Shown: positions 1 to 6,324 of the stretch, in pieces
Layout: every line of letters begins with the position of its first letter
Numbering within the stretch: position 1 is the stretch's first letter
Origin: JBFYTX01 sp964442335
GTDB taxonomy: Bacteria > Chloroflexota > Dehalococcoidia > Dehalococcoidales > RBG-16-60-22
Assembly: GCA_964442335.1 (NCBI GenBank)
Contig: CAYTZI010000117.1
Coordinates: 1-7,185, forward strand
DNA length: 7,185 nt
Direction: 5' to 3'
Notes under the pieces: generated by a model
The model's input: only the letters and a program-made list of their open reading frames with translations
What the model was told of the DNA's origin: nothing
The model's database searches: none
Program-made: the position numbers and the translations under genes

Positions 1-166
1 CGGCGGTATAACTATGGCTTTTAAGAACGATCGCCTTCATCCCAGCCTGCTGCGCCTGCCTGGCTGCCTCAATCGCATCGACACGGCATGGCCCGGCAGC
101 CGGGCCCGGATGCATGTGCATGTCTATTGACCCGCTCAACAGATGATCTATATTTATAAAATCCAT
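1..166 (-). CDS. DUF6282-type metal-dependent hydrolase, N-terminal part (runs off window start)
   Basis: Only the first 55 codons are in the window; the gene continues beyond base 1. The ATG at 166 is preceded by a TAAGGAG ribosome site (174-180), which fixes the start. The protein opens with a short hydrophilic lead, then DMHMHPGP (residues 15-22), whose His17-x-His19 pair is the kind of metal ligand seen at the end of strand 1 in amidohydrolase/PHP-like barrels. It continues with R-x-D-A-I-E-A-A-x-Q-A and GMKAIVLKSH (about 42-51), where Lys49 and His51 are further likely active-site residues. This combination matches what I recall of the DUF6282 family, proteins of unknown substrate often annotated as amidohydrolase. 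There is no signal peptide, so it should be cytoplasmic. It is transcribed divergently from the lyase/binding-protein operon and shares its 302-base control region, which suggests a related catabolic role. The family call is fairly secure; the substrate is unknown. Confidence 0.75.
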   Translation of the reverse strand, partial: MDFINIDHLLSGSIDMHMHPGPAAGPCRVDAIEAARQAQQAGMKAIVLKSHSYTA

Positions 167-287
167 GTCGGTTCTCCTTATTGTGTATCAGCCCAAATCA
201 TATATCTAACTACATCCCAAAGCACACAAAAATAATAATCTTTAACGAACAATTTATTATTTAAACTATATATTGCTAAACAAGGAC

Positions 288-316
288 TTGACATTCCTGA
301 AAGCATATTATATCAT
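288..316 (+). promoter_or_regulatory. Sigma70-type promoter for the lyase/binding-protein operon
   Basis: A perfect TTGACA -35 hexamer (288-293) is followed after exactly 17 bases by TATCAT (311-316), which matches four of the six TATAAT positions. The spacing is optimal. Transcription would start near 323 and leave a leader of roughly 145 bases before the ATG at 469. The surrounding sequence is AT-rich. Overlapping alternatives such as TATATC (309-314) exist but have poorer spacing. Confidence 0.55.
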
Positions 317-335
317 TGGGTAATTAAAAATCAAG

Positions 336-347
336 TACGTATACGTA
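336..347. promoter_or_regulatory. Perfect 12-bp palindrome, candidate operator
   Basis: TACGTATACGTA is a perfect inverted repeat centred between 341 and 342. It lies about 13-24 bases downstream of the predicted transcription start of the operon, a position typical of repressor roadblock sites. Its GTA-TAC core resembles the t-GTa...tAC-a type of site used by GntR/FadR-family regulators, but no regulator gene is visible here, so the regulator family is a guess. Flanking bases do not extend the symmetry cleanly. Confidence 0.4.
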
Positions 348-468
348 TATGGGTACCGATATCCTTTTTACTTTGAAAGGCCCCACTCCACAAAAACAAG
401 TGCGGAATATCAAGACAGTGAGTTCGTACGCGGAAATAACTAAAGGGATGCTTTAGAGGGAGGCTGAA

Positions 469-1527
469 ATGGCTTTACCATTTACCAAGTCGGAAGCTAA
501 AAAGTGGGCCAAGAAACATTTAAAGGGCTTAGAGGTCCCTGTTTTCCCATCTTTTACTCCGGATTTAGAGAAACTGGATGATGAAGGCATAAGGTGGGAT
601 GTTAATAACATCATCGCCAATGGCTTTGCCTCAGTTTTAGTGGCAGTAGAAGCCTGCGGCTTGACGTTCGAGGAGCGAAAAAAATTCGTGGAAATAGTTT
701 GTGATGAAGTCAAGGGTAGAATCCACGTTTCGGCCACGGTATTGCAGGATACCGTCGAGCAAGATATCGAAATGCTGCATCATATGGAAAAAGTCGGCTG
801 CACGTTTGCAACCGTTGGTCACCCTATTCAGTATTACCCCCGCTCGGTAGAAGATATTTACGCAGAGTATAAATATGTGTGCGATTCAACTAATTTAGGA
901 ATCGTGTTTTATCCGGGCAGACTTCATGTTCGGAAGATGCATCCGAGTTATTTCCCGCCGGAAATCCTCCCCAGGATTGCAGATATTCCTAATGTAGTTG
1001 GTATGAAAATCGGAGGTGGCAGTGCCATAGCCATTTCCGTTATGTCTTTTCGGCTTTGTGGAGATAAAATTCTAGTCAATGACCCCATGCCGGATAGATG
1101 GTTTATCACCATCCCTGTTTATGGCCAGCAGTGGGCCGGCGCCGGGCCTTTCTATGCGATGCAGACTCCGGAAAATCCCCGTATGGTAAATTTGTTTAAC
1201 ACTTTAGTCAAAGGCGATATTGATAAAGCGATGGATATGTACTGGGAGGGACAAAGGGGAATGACAGGAGGTGGTGGTGGAGGGATGGACTCCTATTTTC
1301 ATACCGGCATTGTAACCGCTCTAAGCGATAAATACGGCCACTGGCTAGTTGGAGGCAACGGCGGTAGCGTCAGGCAACCCACAGGCAGGTTATATGATTA
1401 TCAGAAAGAAGCAATGAGGGCAAGTGTTAGAGCAATGGGTGTTACACCGCGCGAACCTGAAGAAGAATTCTACGTGGGCAGGGTGAATTATGCCAAAGGT
1501 GCCAGACTCAAGAAATACGAGTCTTAA
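469..1527 (+). CDS. DHDPS/NAL-superfamily lyase or hydratase-aldolase, copy 1
   Basis: 352 residues; the start ATG has GAGGGAGG (456-463) five bases upstream. This is a cytoplasmic class I aldolase barrel of the dihydrodipicolinate synthase / N-acetylneuraminate lyase superfamily. Barrel start: P-S-F-T-P-D (27-32) and DDEGIR (37-42). The TTGE-equivalent loop reads VAVE (58-61), followed by LTFEER (65-70). A tyrosine pair sits at 122-123. The sequence PNVVGMKIGGG (174-184) contains the expected Schiff-base lysine, Lys180. GGNGGSVRQP (295-304) matches the C-terminal G-x-x-R-x-P segment. The two threonines that bind the pyruvate carboxylate in true DHDPS are Val58 and Ala59 here. By eye the catalytic tyrosine position falls on Val146 (Tyr148 is close by), while Arg151 keeps the arginine. 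The protein is longer than DapA (about 290 residues) through N-terminal and C-terminal extensions, and it has a six-glycine run at 267-272. It is therefore unlikely to be DapA, and its substrate is unknown. It is the first gene of a probable operon, 59 bases before a binding-protein gene. Confidence 0.85.
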   Translation: MALPFTKSEAKKWAKKHLKGLEVPVFPSFTPDLEKLDDEGIRWDVNNIIANGFASVLVAVEACGLTFEERKKFVEIVCDEVKGRIHVSATVLQDTVEQDIEMLHHMEKVGCTFATVGHPIQYYPRSVEDIYAEYKYVCDSTNLGIVFYPGRLHVRKMHPSYFPPEILPRIADIPNVVGMKIGGGSAIAISVMSFRLCGDKILVNDPMPDRWFITIPVYGQQWAGAGPFYAMQTPENPRMVNLFNTLVKGDIDKAMDMYWEGQRGMTGGGGGGMDSYFHTGIVTALSDKYGHWLVGGNGGSVRQPTGRLYDYQKEAMRASVRAMGVTPREPEEEFYVGRVNYAKGARLKKYES

Positions 1528-1586
1528 AAAGGCTCTTAAGCTTAATCGATATCCCGCGTAATAAAAATATATGGAGGGGAAATAAA

Positions 1587-3209
1587 ATGAAAAAGTTACT
1601 CATTACTTTGTTGGTGTTGTTGTCCAGTATCTCGATACTTGTCGGTTGCGGTGAACCGGCACCAACGCCCACGGCGTCTCCATCGCCAACTCCGACAACA
1701 ACAGCCACGCCAACTCCGTCTCTAACTCCAACACCCTCCCAGACTCCAACACCTACTCCAACTCCATCCGGGGGTCCCAAGTACGGCGGTACCCTGAGAC
1801 TGATCCTCTGGGCCAGCCCGTCGGGGACAGGCGGTTTGCCGGCGGAGCTTTTCGCCAATGATTTCCTGTCTTCTTTTCATATCATCGAACCGCTCCTGCA
1901 TGTTGACGGTAAAGGCAACATCATCCCCTGTCTGGCAGAAACCTATACAGTTGCCGACGACCTGAAATCCATCACCTTTAGTCTCAGAAAAGGCGTTAAA
2001 TTCCATGACGGCACTGATTTTAACGCCGAAGCTGCCAAATGGAATATGGACAACACCATCGCCGCAATGTCGCAACCTTATTGGGCATCGGTTGACATTA
2101 TTGATGACTACACGATTCGGCTTAACTTAAATCAATGGTCCAACACAATCGTGACGGGCCTGGATAGCACCGCTACCTGGATGGTTTCCCCCACGGCTTT
2201 CGAGAAAAACGGGGCGGACTGGATGAGAAATAACCCGGTGGGGACCGGCCCGTTCAAATTCGTCAGCTTCGAGCGTGACGTCAGCTATAAGGCTGTGAAA
2301 AATCCGGACTATTGGAAAAAGGGTGTACCCTATCTGGATGCGGTGGAAATTCTTTACGTGGGTGACCCGTTGACACAGAAAGCGGCGCTGCAGGCTGGAG
2401 ATGCGGACGTCTTACAGACCGAGCCGGCAAAAATGGCGGCCGACCTTGAGACCTTGGGGTTTGAAGTGGAAGTGAATGTGACCTCCACGTTCTGCCTGCT
2501 GCCTGATACGGCTCATCCGGATTCACCTTTGGCCAATCAAAAAGTGCGCGAAGCCGTTGAATATGCTCTTGACCGCGAAGCGATAGCCAACGCTTTCAGC
2601 TACGGATTCTGGGGGGCTCCTTACCAGATACCCGCTCCATCCACTATACCTTATAATCCTGACTTTGCCCTCGCTCGAAAATTCAATGTTGAAAAAGCAA
2701 AGCAGCTCATGGAAGAGGCAGGATTTGCCAATGGCTTTAGCGGTACTCTCCTAGTAATACCAGTTGGTATCGATAGGAACATTGCAGTAGCGATACAGAC
2801 CAACCTCGCCGAGATAGGCATTAATCTGGAGTTGAGTATTCCCGCCGCTATTCCGAAGTTTATTCAGGATTCTAATACACTAACAAGCGTCTTGATCCTG
2901 CAGCCTATCTTTGGCACGACTAACTGGAACGGTGCGTTAGCTTTCGCGTTAAACCCGTATATAACGATGATGAATCAGGTCTGGGCGAAAACCCCGCAAT
3001 ATATAGAATTGTATAATGCGACCATGTCTGCTCCTACCATGGACGTTAATCTAATCCGTGCCGTAACTGATTATCTATCTGAAGAAGCTCAGGTTATCCC
3101 GGTTTTCTGCGGCGGCACCGGGTATGCTTTCTCCTCTTATGTTAAAGACGGGGATTGGAATAACACGGGAGCGGGCTGGAATCCGGAAACGATCTGGTTA
3201 GATAAGTGA
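1587..3209 (+). CDS. Family-5 extracellular solute-binding lipoprotein, copy 1
   Basis: 540 residues; GGAGGGG (1573-1579) lies seven bases before the ATG. The N-terminus is a lipoprotein signal: Lys2-Lys3, a hydrophobic stretch, then lipobox LVGC with Cys21 as the predicted lipidated residue. Residues 24-60 are a Thr/Pro/Ser linker that should hold the binding domain away from the membrane. The folded part begins at KYGGTL (65-70) and carries typical SBP_bac_5 features: EPLL, LAE-x-Y-x-V-x-DDL, KFHDGT-x-F-x-AEAAKWN, VGTGPFKF, K-NPDYW, the VREAVEYALDRE helix and AEIGIN. Family members deliver peptides, nickel chelates, opines, sugars or other solutes to Dpp/Opp-type ABC permeases. The ligand cannot be read from sequence. 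No permease or ATPase gene follows. It sits between the two lyase genes and is clearly paralogous to the protein at 4391-6034. Confidence 0.9.
   Translation: MKKLLITLLVLLSSISILVGCGEPAPTPTASPSPTPTTTATPTPSLTPTPSQTPTPTPTPSGGPKYGGTLRLILWASPSGTGGLPAELFANDFLSSFHIIEPLLHVDGKGNIIPCLAETYTVADDLKSITFSLRKGVKFHDGTDFNAEAAKWNMDNTIAAMSQPYWASVDIIDDYTIRLNLNQWSNTIVTGLDSTATWMVSPTAFEKNGADWMRNNPVGTGPFKFVSFERDVSYKAVKNPDYWKKGVPYLDAVEILYVGDPLTQKAALQAGDADVLQTEPAKMAADLETLGFEVEVNVTSTFCLLPDTAHPDSPLANQKVREAVEYALDREAIANAFSYGFWGAPYQIPAPSTIPYNPDFALARKFNVEKAKQLMEEAGFANGFSGTLLVIPVGIDRNIAVAIQTNLAEIGINLELSIPAAIPKFIQDSNTLTSVLILQPIFGTTNWNGALAFALNPYITMMNQVWAKTPQYIELYNATMSAPTMDVNLIRAVTDYLSEEAQVIPVFCGGTGYAFSSYVKDGDWNNTGAGWNPETIWLDK
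1656..1769 (+). repeat. Thr/Pro/Ser-encoding low-complexity repeat (linker of copy 1)
   Basis: An imperfect 6-base periodic run built from units like ccaact/ccaaca encodes the T-P/S-P linker after the lipid-anchored cysteine. The opposite strand reads as an artificial Val-Gly repeat and is not a gene. Such runs can change length by slippage without breaking the frame. Confidence 0.8.
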
Positions 3210-3268
3210 CGCACCGGCTTGGAAGGAAAAAACAATCGAGTTTTATACTTGCTACGGAGGAGTAACGC

Positions 3269-4300
3269 ATGCAGTTTACGAAATCAGAAGCAAAGCAATG
3301 GGCAAAAAAACATTATCGCGGGTTGTGCGGTACTATCAGCCCTTCCTTTACCCCCGACATGAAAGAACTCGATGAAGAAGGCATCAGGCACGACGTGTGG
3401 CACAATATCGACAAAGGCATCTTCAGCGTTTTCTGCCAGCAAGAAATTTGCGACATGACTTTTGAAGAACGCAAGAGATATGTGCAAATCGCCTGCGAAG
3501 AGGCTAAGGGTAAGGCGCTCGTTTCCATGTTTTCCGGCGATAATACGGTCGAAGAGGATATAGAACTACTCAAACATTTCGAGAAAGTCGGCGGGAGCCA
3601 TGTACTGCTCGGTTGGCCCCTGATGTTCCACCCCAAGAATGAAGATGATATTTATCGCGTCACCAAGAAGATATGCGATTCCACCAACCTGGCTATCGAC
3701 CTCTGGCCTAAGCAGTTTTTCGACTTCGGTCGGTTCCACCCGAGCCAATTTAACCCCGCCCTCATCGAAAAAATAACTGAGATACCGAACGTGGTAGCCG
3801 TCAAAGCCTACCTGGGCGACGGTATCGGCAAATGGGCGGAAGTTGCCCACCGGGTGGGCGATAAGATATTGTTCCAGGCGGCAGAACCTTCCGAGTGGCC
3901 GATAACGGTCGGTAAATATAAACAGCAATATGCCGGCCCGGCCGATTATGTCATCTTTGATCCTTACGGCGCTAAAAATCCCCGCATTCTGAAGATGTTT
4001 AACGAGTTCCTGAATGGTGACTTCCTTAAAGCCATGAACTTATACTGGGAGCTCTACCCGATAACCATCGGCGCCCGCGATGTAGCGTTCCGGAGCGGCA
4101 TGCTGGGCATGAAATACATGCAGTGGCTGTGCGGCGGTAACGGCGGCATTTTCAGGAAGCCGTCCATGGTCTTGTTCCAGGCGCAAAAAGACGCGATGCG
4201 GGCAGGCGTCAAAGCCGCCGGGATAACCCCGCCGGAAAATGAAGAGGGGTTCTTTGTTGGCAAACTGAATTATGCCAAAGGCATGAGGCTTGAGTATTAA
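3269..4300 (+). CDS. DHDPS/NAL-superfamily lyase or hydratase-aldolase, copy 2
   Basis: 343 residues; GGAGGAG (3256-3262) lies six bases before the ATG. It is a paralogue of the lyase at 469-1527, alignable end to end: FTKSEAK-x-WAKKH at the start, PSFTPD (25-30), MTFEER (63-68), CDSTNLAI (136-143), PNVVAVKAY (173-181) with the predicted Schiff-base Lys179, GGNGG-x-FRKP (289-298), and the same C-terminal tail (FFVGKLNYAKGMRL). The TTGE loop is CQQE (56-59), so both pyruvate-binding threonines are absent. By eye the DHDPS tyrosine position is Asp144 and the following arginine is Gln149, and the YY pair of copy 1 is replaced by MFH (119-121). The six-glycine run of copy 1 is missing. Copy 2 therefore differs from copy 1 in several pocket positions, which suggests a different substrate or step. 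It starts 59 bases after the first binding protein and is probably co-transcribed with it. Confidence 0.85.
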   Translation: MQFTKSEAKQWAKKHYRGLCGTISPSFTPDMKELDEEGIRHDVWHNIDKGIFSVFCQQEICDMTFEERKRYVQIACEEAKGKALVSMFSGDNTVEEDIELLKHFEKVGGSHVLLGWPLMFHPKNEDDIYRVTKKICDSTNLAIDLWPKQFFDFGRFHPSQFNPALIEKITEIPNVVAVKAYLGDGIGKWAEVAHRVGDKILFQAAEPSEWPITVGKYKQQYAGPADYVIFDPYGAKNPRILKMFNEFLNGDFLKAMNLYWELYPITIGARDVAFRSGMLGMKYMQWLCGGNGGIFRKPSMVLFQAQKDAMRAGVKAAGITPPENEEGFFVGKLNYAKGMRLEY

Positions 4301-4374
4301 AGACAAATCGAGAGAAAGATGTAAGTCCGGCATCAACCACTGTTGAACCGTGATAGAAATCAACAAGTAATAAT

Positions 4375-4382
4375 AAGGAGGG
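4375..4382 (+). promoter_or_regulatory. Ribosome binding site that sets the start at 4391
   Basis: AAGGAGGG ends eight bases before the ATG at 4391. An in-frame ATG at 4343 would add 16 residues in front of a lipoprotein signal, has no such site and would displace the Lys-rich n-region. The ATG at 4391 is therefore the better start. Confidence 0.8.
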
Positions 4383-4390
4383 TAAATTAT

Positions 4391-6034
4391 ATGAAAAGGT
4401 TGTTCCTGACGTTGTTGGTATTGCTAGCTGCTGTCTCAATGCTTATCAGTTGTAGTGAACCTACACCTACACCTACGCCCACACCGACGCCCACGCCTTC
4501 TCCATCACCAACACCAACAAAAACGACTACGCCAACCCCGTCTCCAACACCTTCTCCGACTCCGACGCCTTCCCCGACTCCCACTGAGGATAAATACGGC
4601 GGCACACTGAAAATCATGCTCATCGCCGGGCCCCAGACACCGGGAGGCTGGCCGGTAGACGTATTCGGGCCCGATGCCACCTCTTATCAGTTCTGTTTGG
4701 AGCCTCTCCTTCGCAGTGATAACACAGGAGGGGTATATCCCTGGCTGGCAGAGTCTTATCAGGTCGCCGATGACCTGACATCTGTCACCTTTAAACTAAG
4801 AGAAGACGTTAAATTTCATGACGGGACCCCCTTTAACGCTGAGGCTGCCAAATGGAACCTGGATAACCATATTACCGCTATGTCATCTTATGCACAGTAT
4901 TGGGCTTCAGTAGATCTCATCGATGACTATACCATTAAAGTCAACTTGAAGATGTGGACAAATACCGTGCTAAACTCGTTTGGAGATAGCGCTGGCACCT
5001 GGATGGTCTCGCCCACAGCTTTTGAGGCGAATGGCGTCGACTGGATGAGAAATAACCCGGTCGGAACTGGCCCATTCAAGTTCGAGAGTTTTCAACGTGA
5101 TGTTGCTTATAAGGTCGTTAAAAATCCGGATTACTGGATAACAGGCAGGCCTTATCTGGATGCCATAGAAATCATGTATGTCGCTGACCCTTTGACTCAG
5201 AAAGCCGCTATGCAGGCCGGAGAGGCACACATGCTAGAGCTTGAACCTAGCAAGATGGCAAAGGACCTTGAAGCTGAAGGCCTTATATTGAATTTCGATA
5301 TCATAACCGTTTATTGCTTCTTGCCTGATTCAGCTCATCCAGACTCTCCCTACGCCAATCAGAAAGTCCGTGAGGCGGTGGAGTACGCGCTCGACCGTGA
5401 ATCTCTGGCTAACGGCTTCAGTTATGGCTACTGGGAAGCCCCTTACCAGATACCACCGACCTCTAATGCTGCGTATAACCCTGACTTCACCTATGCTCGT
5501 AAATACGACGTTGATATGGCAAAGCAACTCTTGGAAGAGGCGGGGTATGAAAATGGCTTCGATACTACGATTCTCGTGAACCCCGCCATAATAGACCGCA
5601 ACATTCCCGTGGCCCTGCAGAGTAATCTTGCGGAAATAGGCATAAACGCAGAACTGTCTTTCCCGGCCAATATGGGTGCGTTTATCATGGATTCAAACTC
5701 TCTTTCCAACGTTTTGGTTATCCAGCCCATCATGTCCAGTGCGAACTTCAACAGTACATTCATGTTTTTCCTGGGCGAGGATTTCATGTGGAACCATAAC
5801 TTCCTGCCACCACCTGAATTTCTAGAGGCGCGAGATGCGAGTCTATATTCACCTACCATGGATGTCAATCTGATACGGGCTGCCTGCGACGAGCTATCTA
5901 AAGTGGCAGCAGCTATTCCCATTATGCAGGCGGGATTAGGTTGGGCCATGCAACCCACTATCATGGGCGGCGGCTTTTTCGAGAGAGGCAGTGGTTCTTT
6001 ATTCGCGTCCGAGGAGGTGTGGATAAAAAAATAG
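4391..6034 (+). CDS. Family-5 extracellular solute-binding lipoprotein, copy 2
   Basis: 547 residues from the ATG at 4391. Lipoprotein signal: Lys2-Arg3, a hydrophobic core, lipobox LISC with Cys21 as the lipid site. A Thr/Pro/Ser linker occupies about residues 24-66. The binding domain starts at KYGGTL and runs through the same landmarks as copy 1: EPLL, LAESYQVADDL, KFHDGTPFNAEAAKWN, WMRNNPVGTGPFKF, KNPDYW, DPLTQKAA, VREAVEYALDRE, NLAEIGIN, SPTMDVNLIRA. Over most of the core more than half of the residues look identical to copy 1 by eye, so the two are recent paralogues. Divergence is concentrated in the first 40 residues after the linker and in the C-terminal quarter. Conserved tracts also persist at DNA level (23 identical bases, 5039-5061 versus 2217-2239). 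It is likely the last gene of the repeated module, followed by a strong hairpin. The ligand is unknown and no permease genes are present. Confidence 0.9.
   Translation: MKRLFLTLLVLLAAVSMLISCSEPTPTPTPTPTPTPSPSPTPTKTTTPTPSPTPSPTPTPSPTPTEDKYGGTLKIMLIAGPQTPGGWPVDVFGPDATSYQFCLEPLLRSDNTGGVYPWLAESYQVADDLTSVTFKLREDVKFHDGTPFNAEAAKWNLDNHITAMSSYAQYWASVDLIDDYTIKVNLKMWTNTVLNSFGDSAGTWMVSPTAFEANGVDWMRNNPVGTGPFKFESFQRDVAYKVVKNPDYWITGRPYLDAIEIMYVADPLTQKAAMQAGEAHMLELEPSKMAKDLEAEGLILNFDIITVYCFLPDSAHPDSPYANQKVREAVEYALDRESLANGFSYGYWEAPYQIPPTSNAAYNPDFTYARKYDVDMAKQLLEEAGYENGFDTTILVNPAIIDRNIPVALQSNLAEIGINAELSFPANMGAFIMDSNSLSNVLVIQPIMSSANFNSTFMFFLGEDFMWNHNFLPPPEFLEARDASLYSPTMDVNLIRAACDELSKVAAAIPIMQAGLGWAMQPTIMGGGFFERGSGSLFASEEVWIKK
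4460..4588 (+). repeat. Thr/Pro/Ser-encoding low-complexity repeat (linker of copy 2)
   Basis: A longer and purer relative of the run at 1656-1769, built from cctaca/cgccca/ctccaa units encoding mostly T-P with some S-P. It is the spacer between the lipidated Cys21 and the binding domain. The unit pattern differs from copy 1, so the two linkers have expanded or contracted separately since duplication. Confidence 0.8.
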
Positions 6035-6110
6035 TTATTATCATCAGGGAAAGCGGTAGCCATGACTATTTCGTTTCGAACCAGGCAATAGAGGTGAAAA
6101 ACTGAATAGC

Positions 6111-6145
6111 GAACGGGGAGGGGGATGATACTCCCTCCCCGGTTC
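6111..6145 (+). terminator. Strong GC-rich hairpin, possible terminator or attenuator
   Basis: The 5' arm (6111-6124) pairs with the 3' arm (6131-6145) through about 14 base pairs, including one G-U pair and a single bulged G at 6141, around a six-base loop ATGATA. It lies 77 bases after the stop of the second binding-protein gene. No U-tract follows (the next bases are atatcatcg), so it is not a classical intrinsic terminator. It could mark the 3' end by protecting the transcript or pausing polymerase. Confidence 0.45.
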
Positions 6146-6249
6146 ATATCATCGTAAAAGTAACTGGTAAAATAAATCAGAACAGATTTACTGCCACCGG
6201 AAGATTACTCTGGCAAGGTTGTTTAAAATTCGGGAAGGACTAATCGACG

Positions 6250-6324
6250 ATGTACGAACAAAAACGTTATTTCCCGAAAGAGACAGACAATTTACCGAAG
6301 GCTAAAGAAGTAACAATGTCATAA
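6250..6324 (+). CDS. Possible 24-residue small ORF (doubtful)
   Basis: ATG at 6250 is preceded by GGAAGGA (6233-6239) at a longish ten-base spacing and opens a 24-codon frame ending in TAA at 6322-6324. The product would be charged and hydrophilic, with Y-F-P near the start and a lysine-rich end, and no membrane segment. I recognise no family. It could be a leader peptide, a remnant of a decayed gene or chance. It ends 59 bases before the TTG start of the UGSC-like gene. Confidence 0.15.
   Translation: MYEQKRYFPKETDNLPKAKEVTMS

Larger units (their letters stand above)
167..468. other. Divergent intergenic control region
   Basis: This 302-base AT-rich stretch separates the minus-strand hydrolase start from the first plus-strand lyase start. 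It has no convincing ORF. It contains a plus-strand sigma70-like promoter (288-316) and a perfect palindrome (336-347). TGGGTA occurs on both sides of the palindrome (317-322 and 350-355). I could not pick out a clear minus-strand promoter for the hydrolase gene; the AT-rich block at about 215-280 is the most likely place. Bases 358-455 show nothing I can name. Confidence 0.6.
469..6034 (+). repeat. Tandem duplication of a lyase + binding-protein module
   Basis: Unit 1 (469-3209) and unit 2 (3269-6034) each consist of a DHDPS-superfamily lyase gene followed by a family-5 solute-binding lipoprotein gene in the same orientation. Both members of unit 2 are paralogous to the matching member of unit 1 over full length. 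The binding proteins look closer to each other than the lyases do. The duplication is old: DNA identity is confined to short tracts. Confidence 0.75.

Noticed and set aside
469..1527. Calling the first lyase dapA (lysine biosynthesis)
   Set aside because: The TTGE threonines and the catalytic tyrosine are missing, the protein is about 60 residues longer than DapA, and the context is transport and catabolism.
1656..1769. CRISPR-like or regulatory tandem repeat
   Set aside because: The periodicity is 6 bases, in frame and fully inside a coding region; it encodes a Thr/Pro linker with no spacers.
1508..1858. Minus-strand frame rich in Val-Gly repeats
   Set aside because: It is the reverse complement of the Thr/Pro linker DNA of the binding protein; periodic DNA keeps several frames open. 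No ribosome site and no family resemblance.
3210..3268. Terminator or promoter between the two module units
   Set aside because: The 59 bases show no stable hairpin and no -35/-10 pair; only the ribosome site of the next gene is clear.
4387..4680. Minus-strand Val-Gly repeat frame
   Set aside because: Same artefact, opposite the second Thr/Pro linker.
5491..6147. 218-codon minus-strand frame across the end of the second binding-protein gene
   Set aside because: The opposing frame is an unmistakable family-5 binding protein up to 6034; the minus-strand product shows no domain logic.
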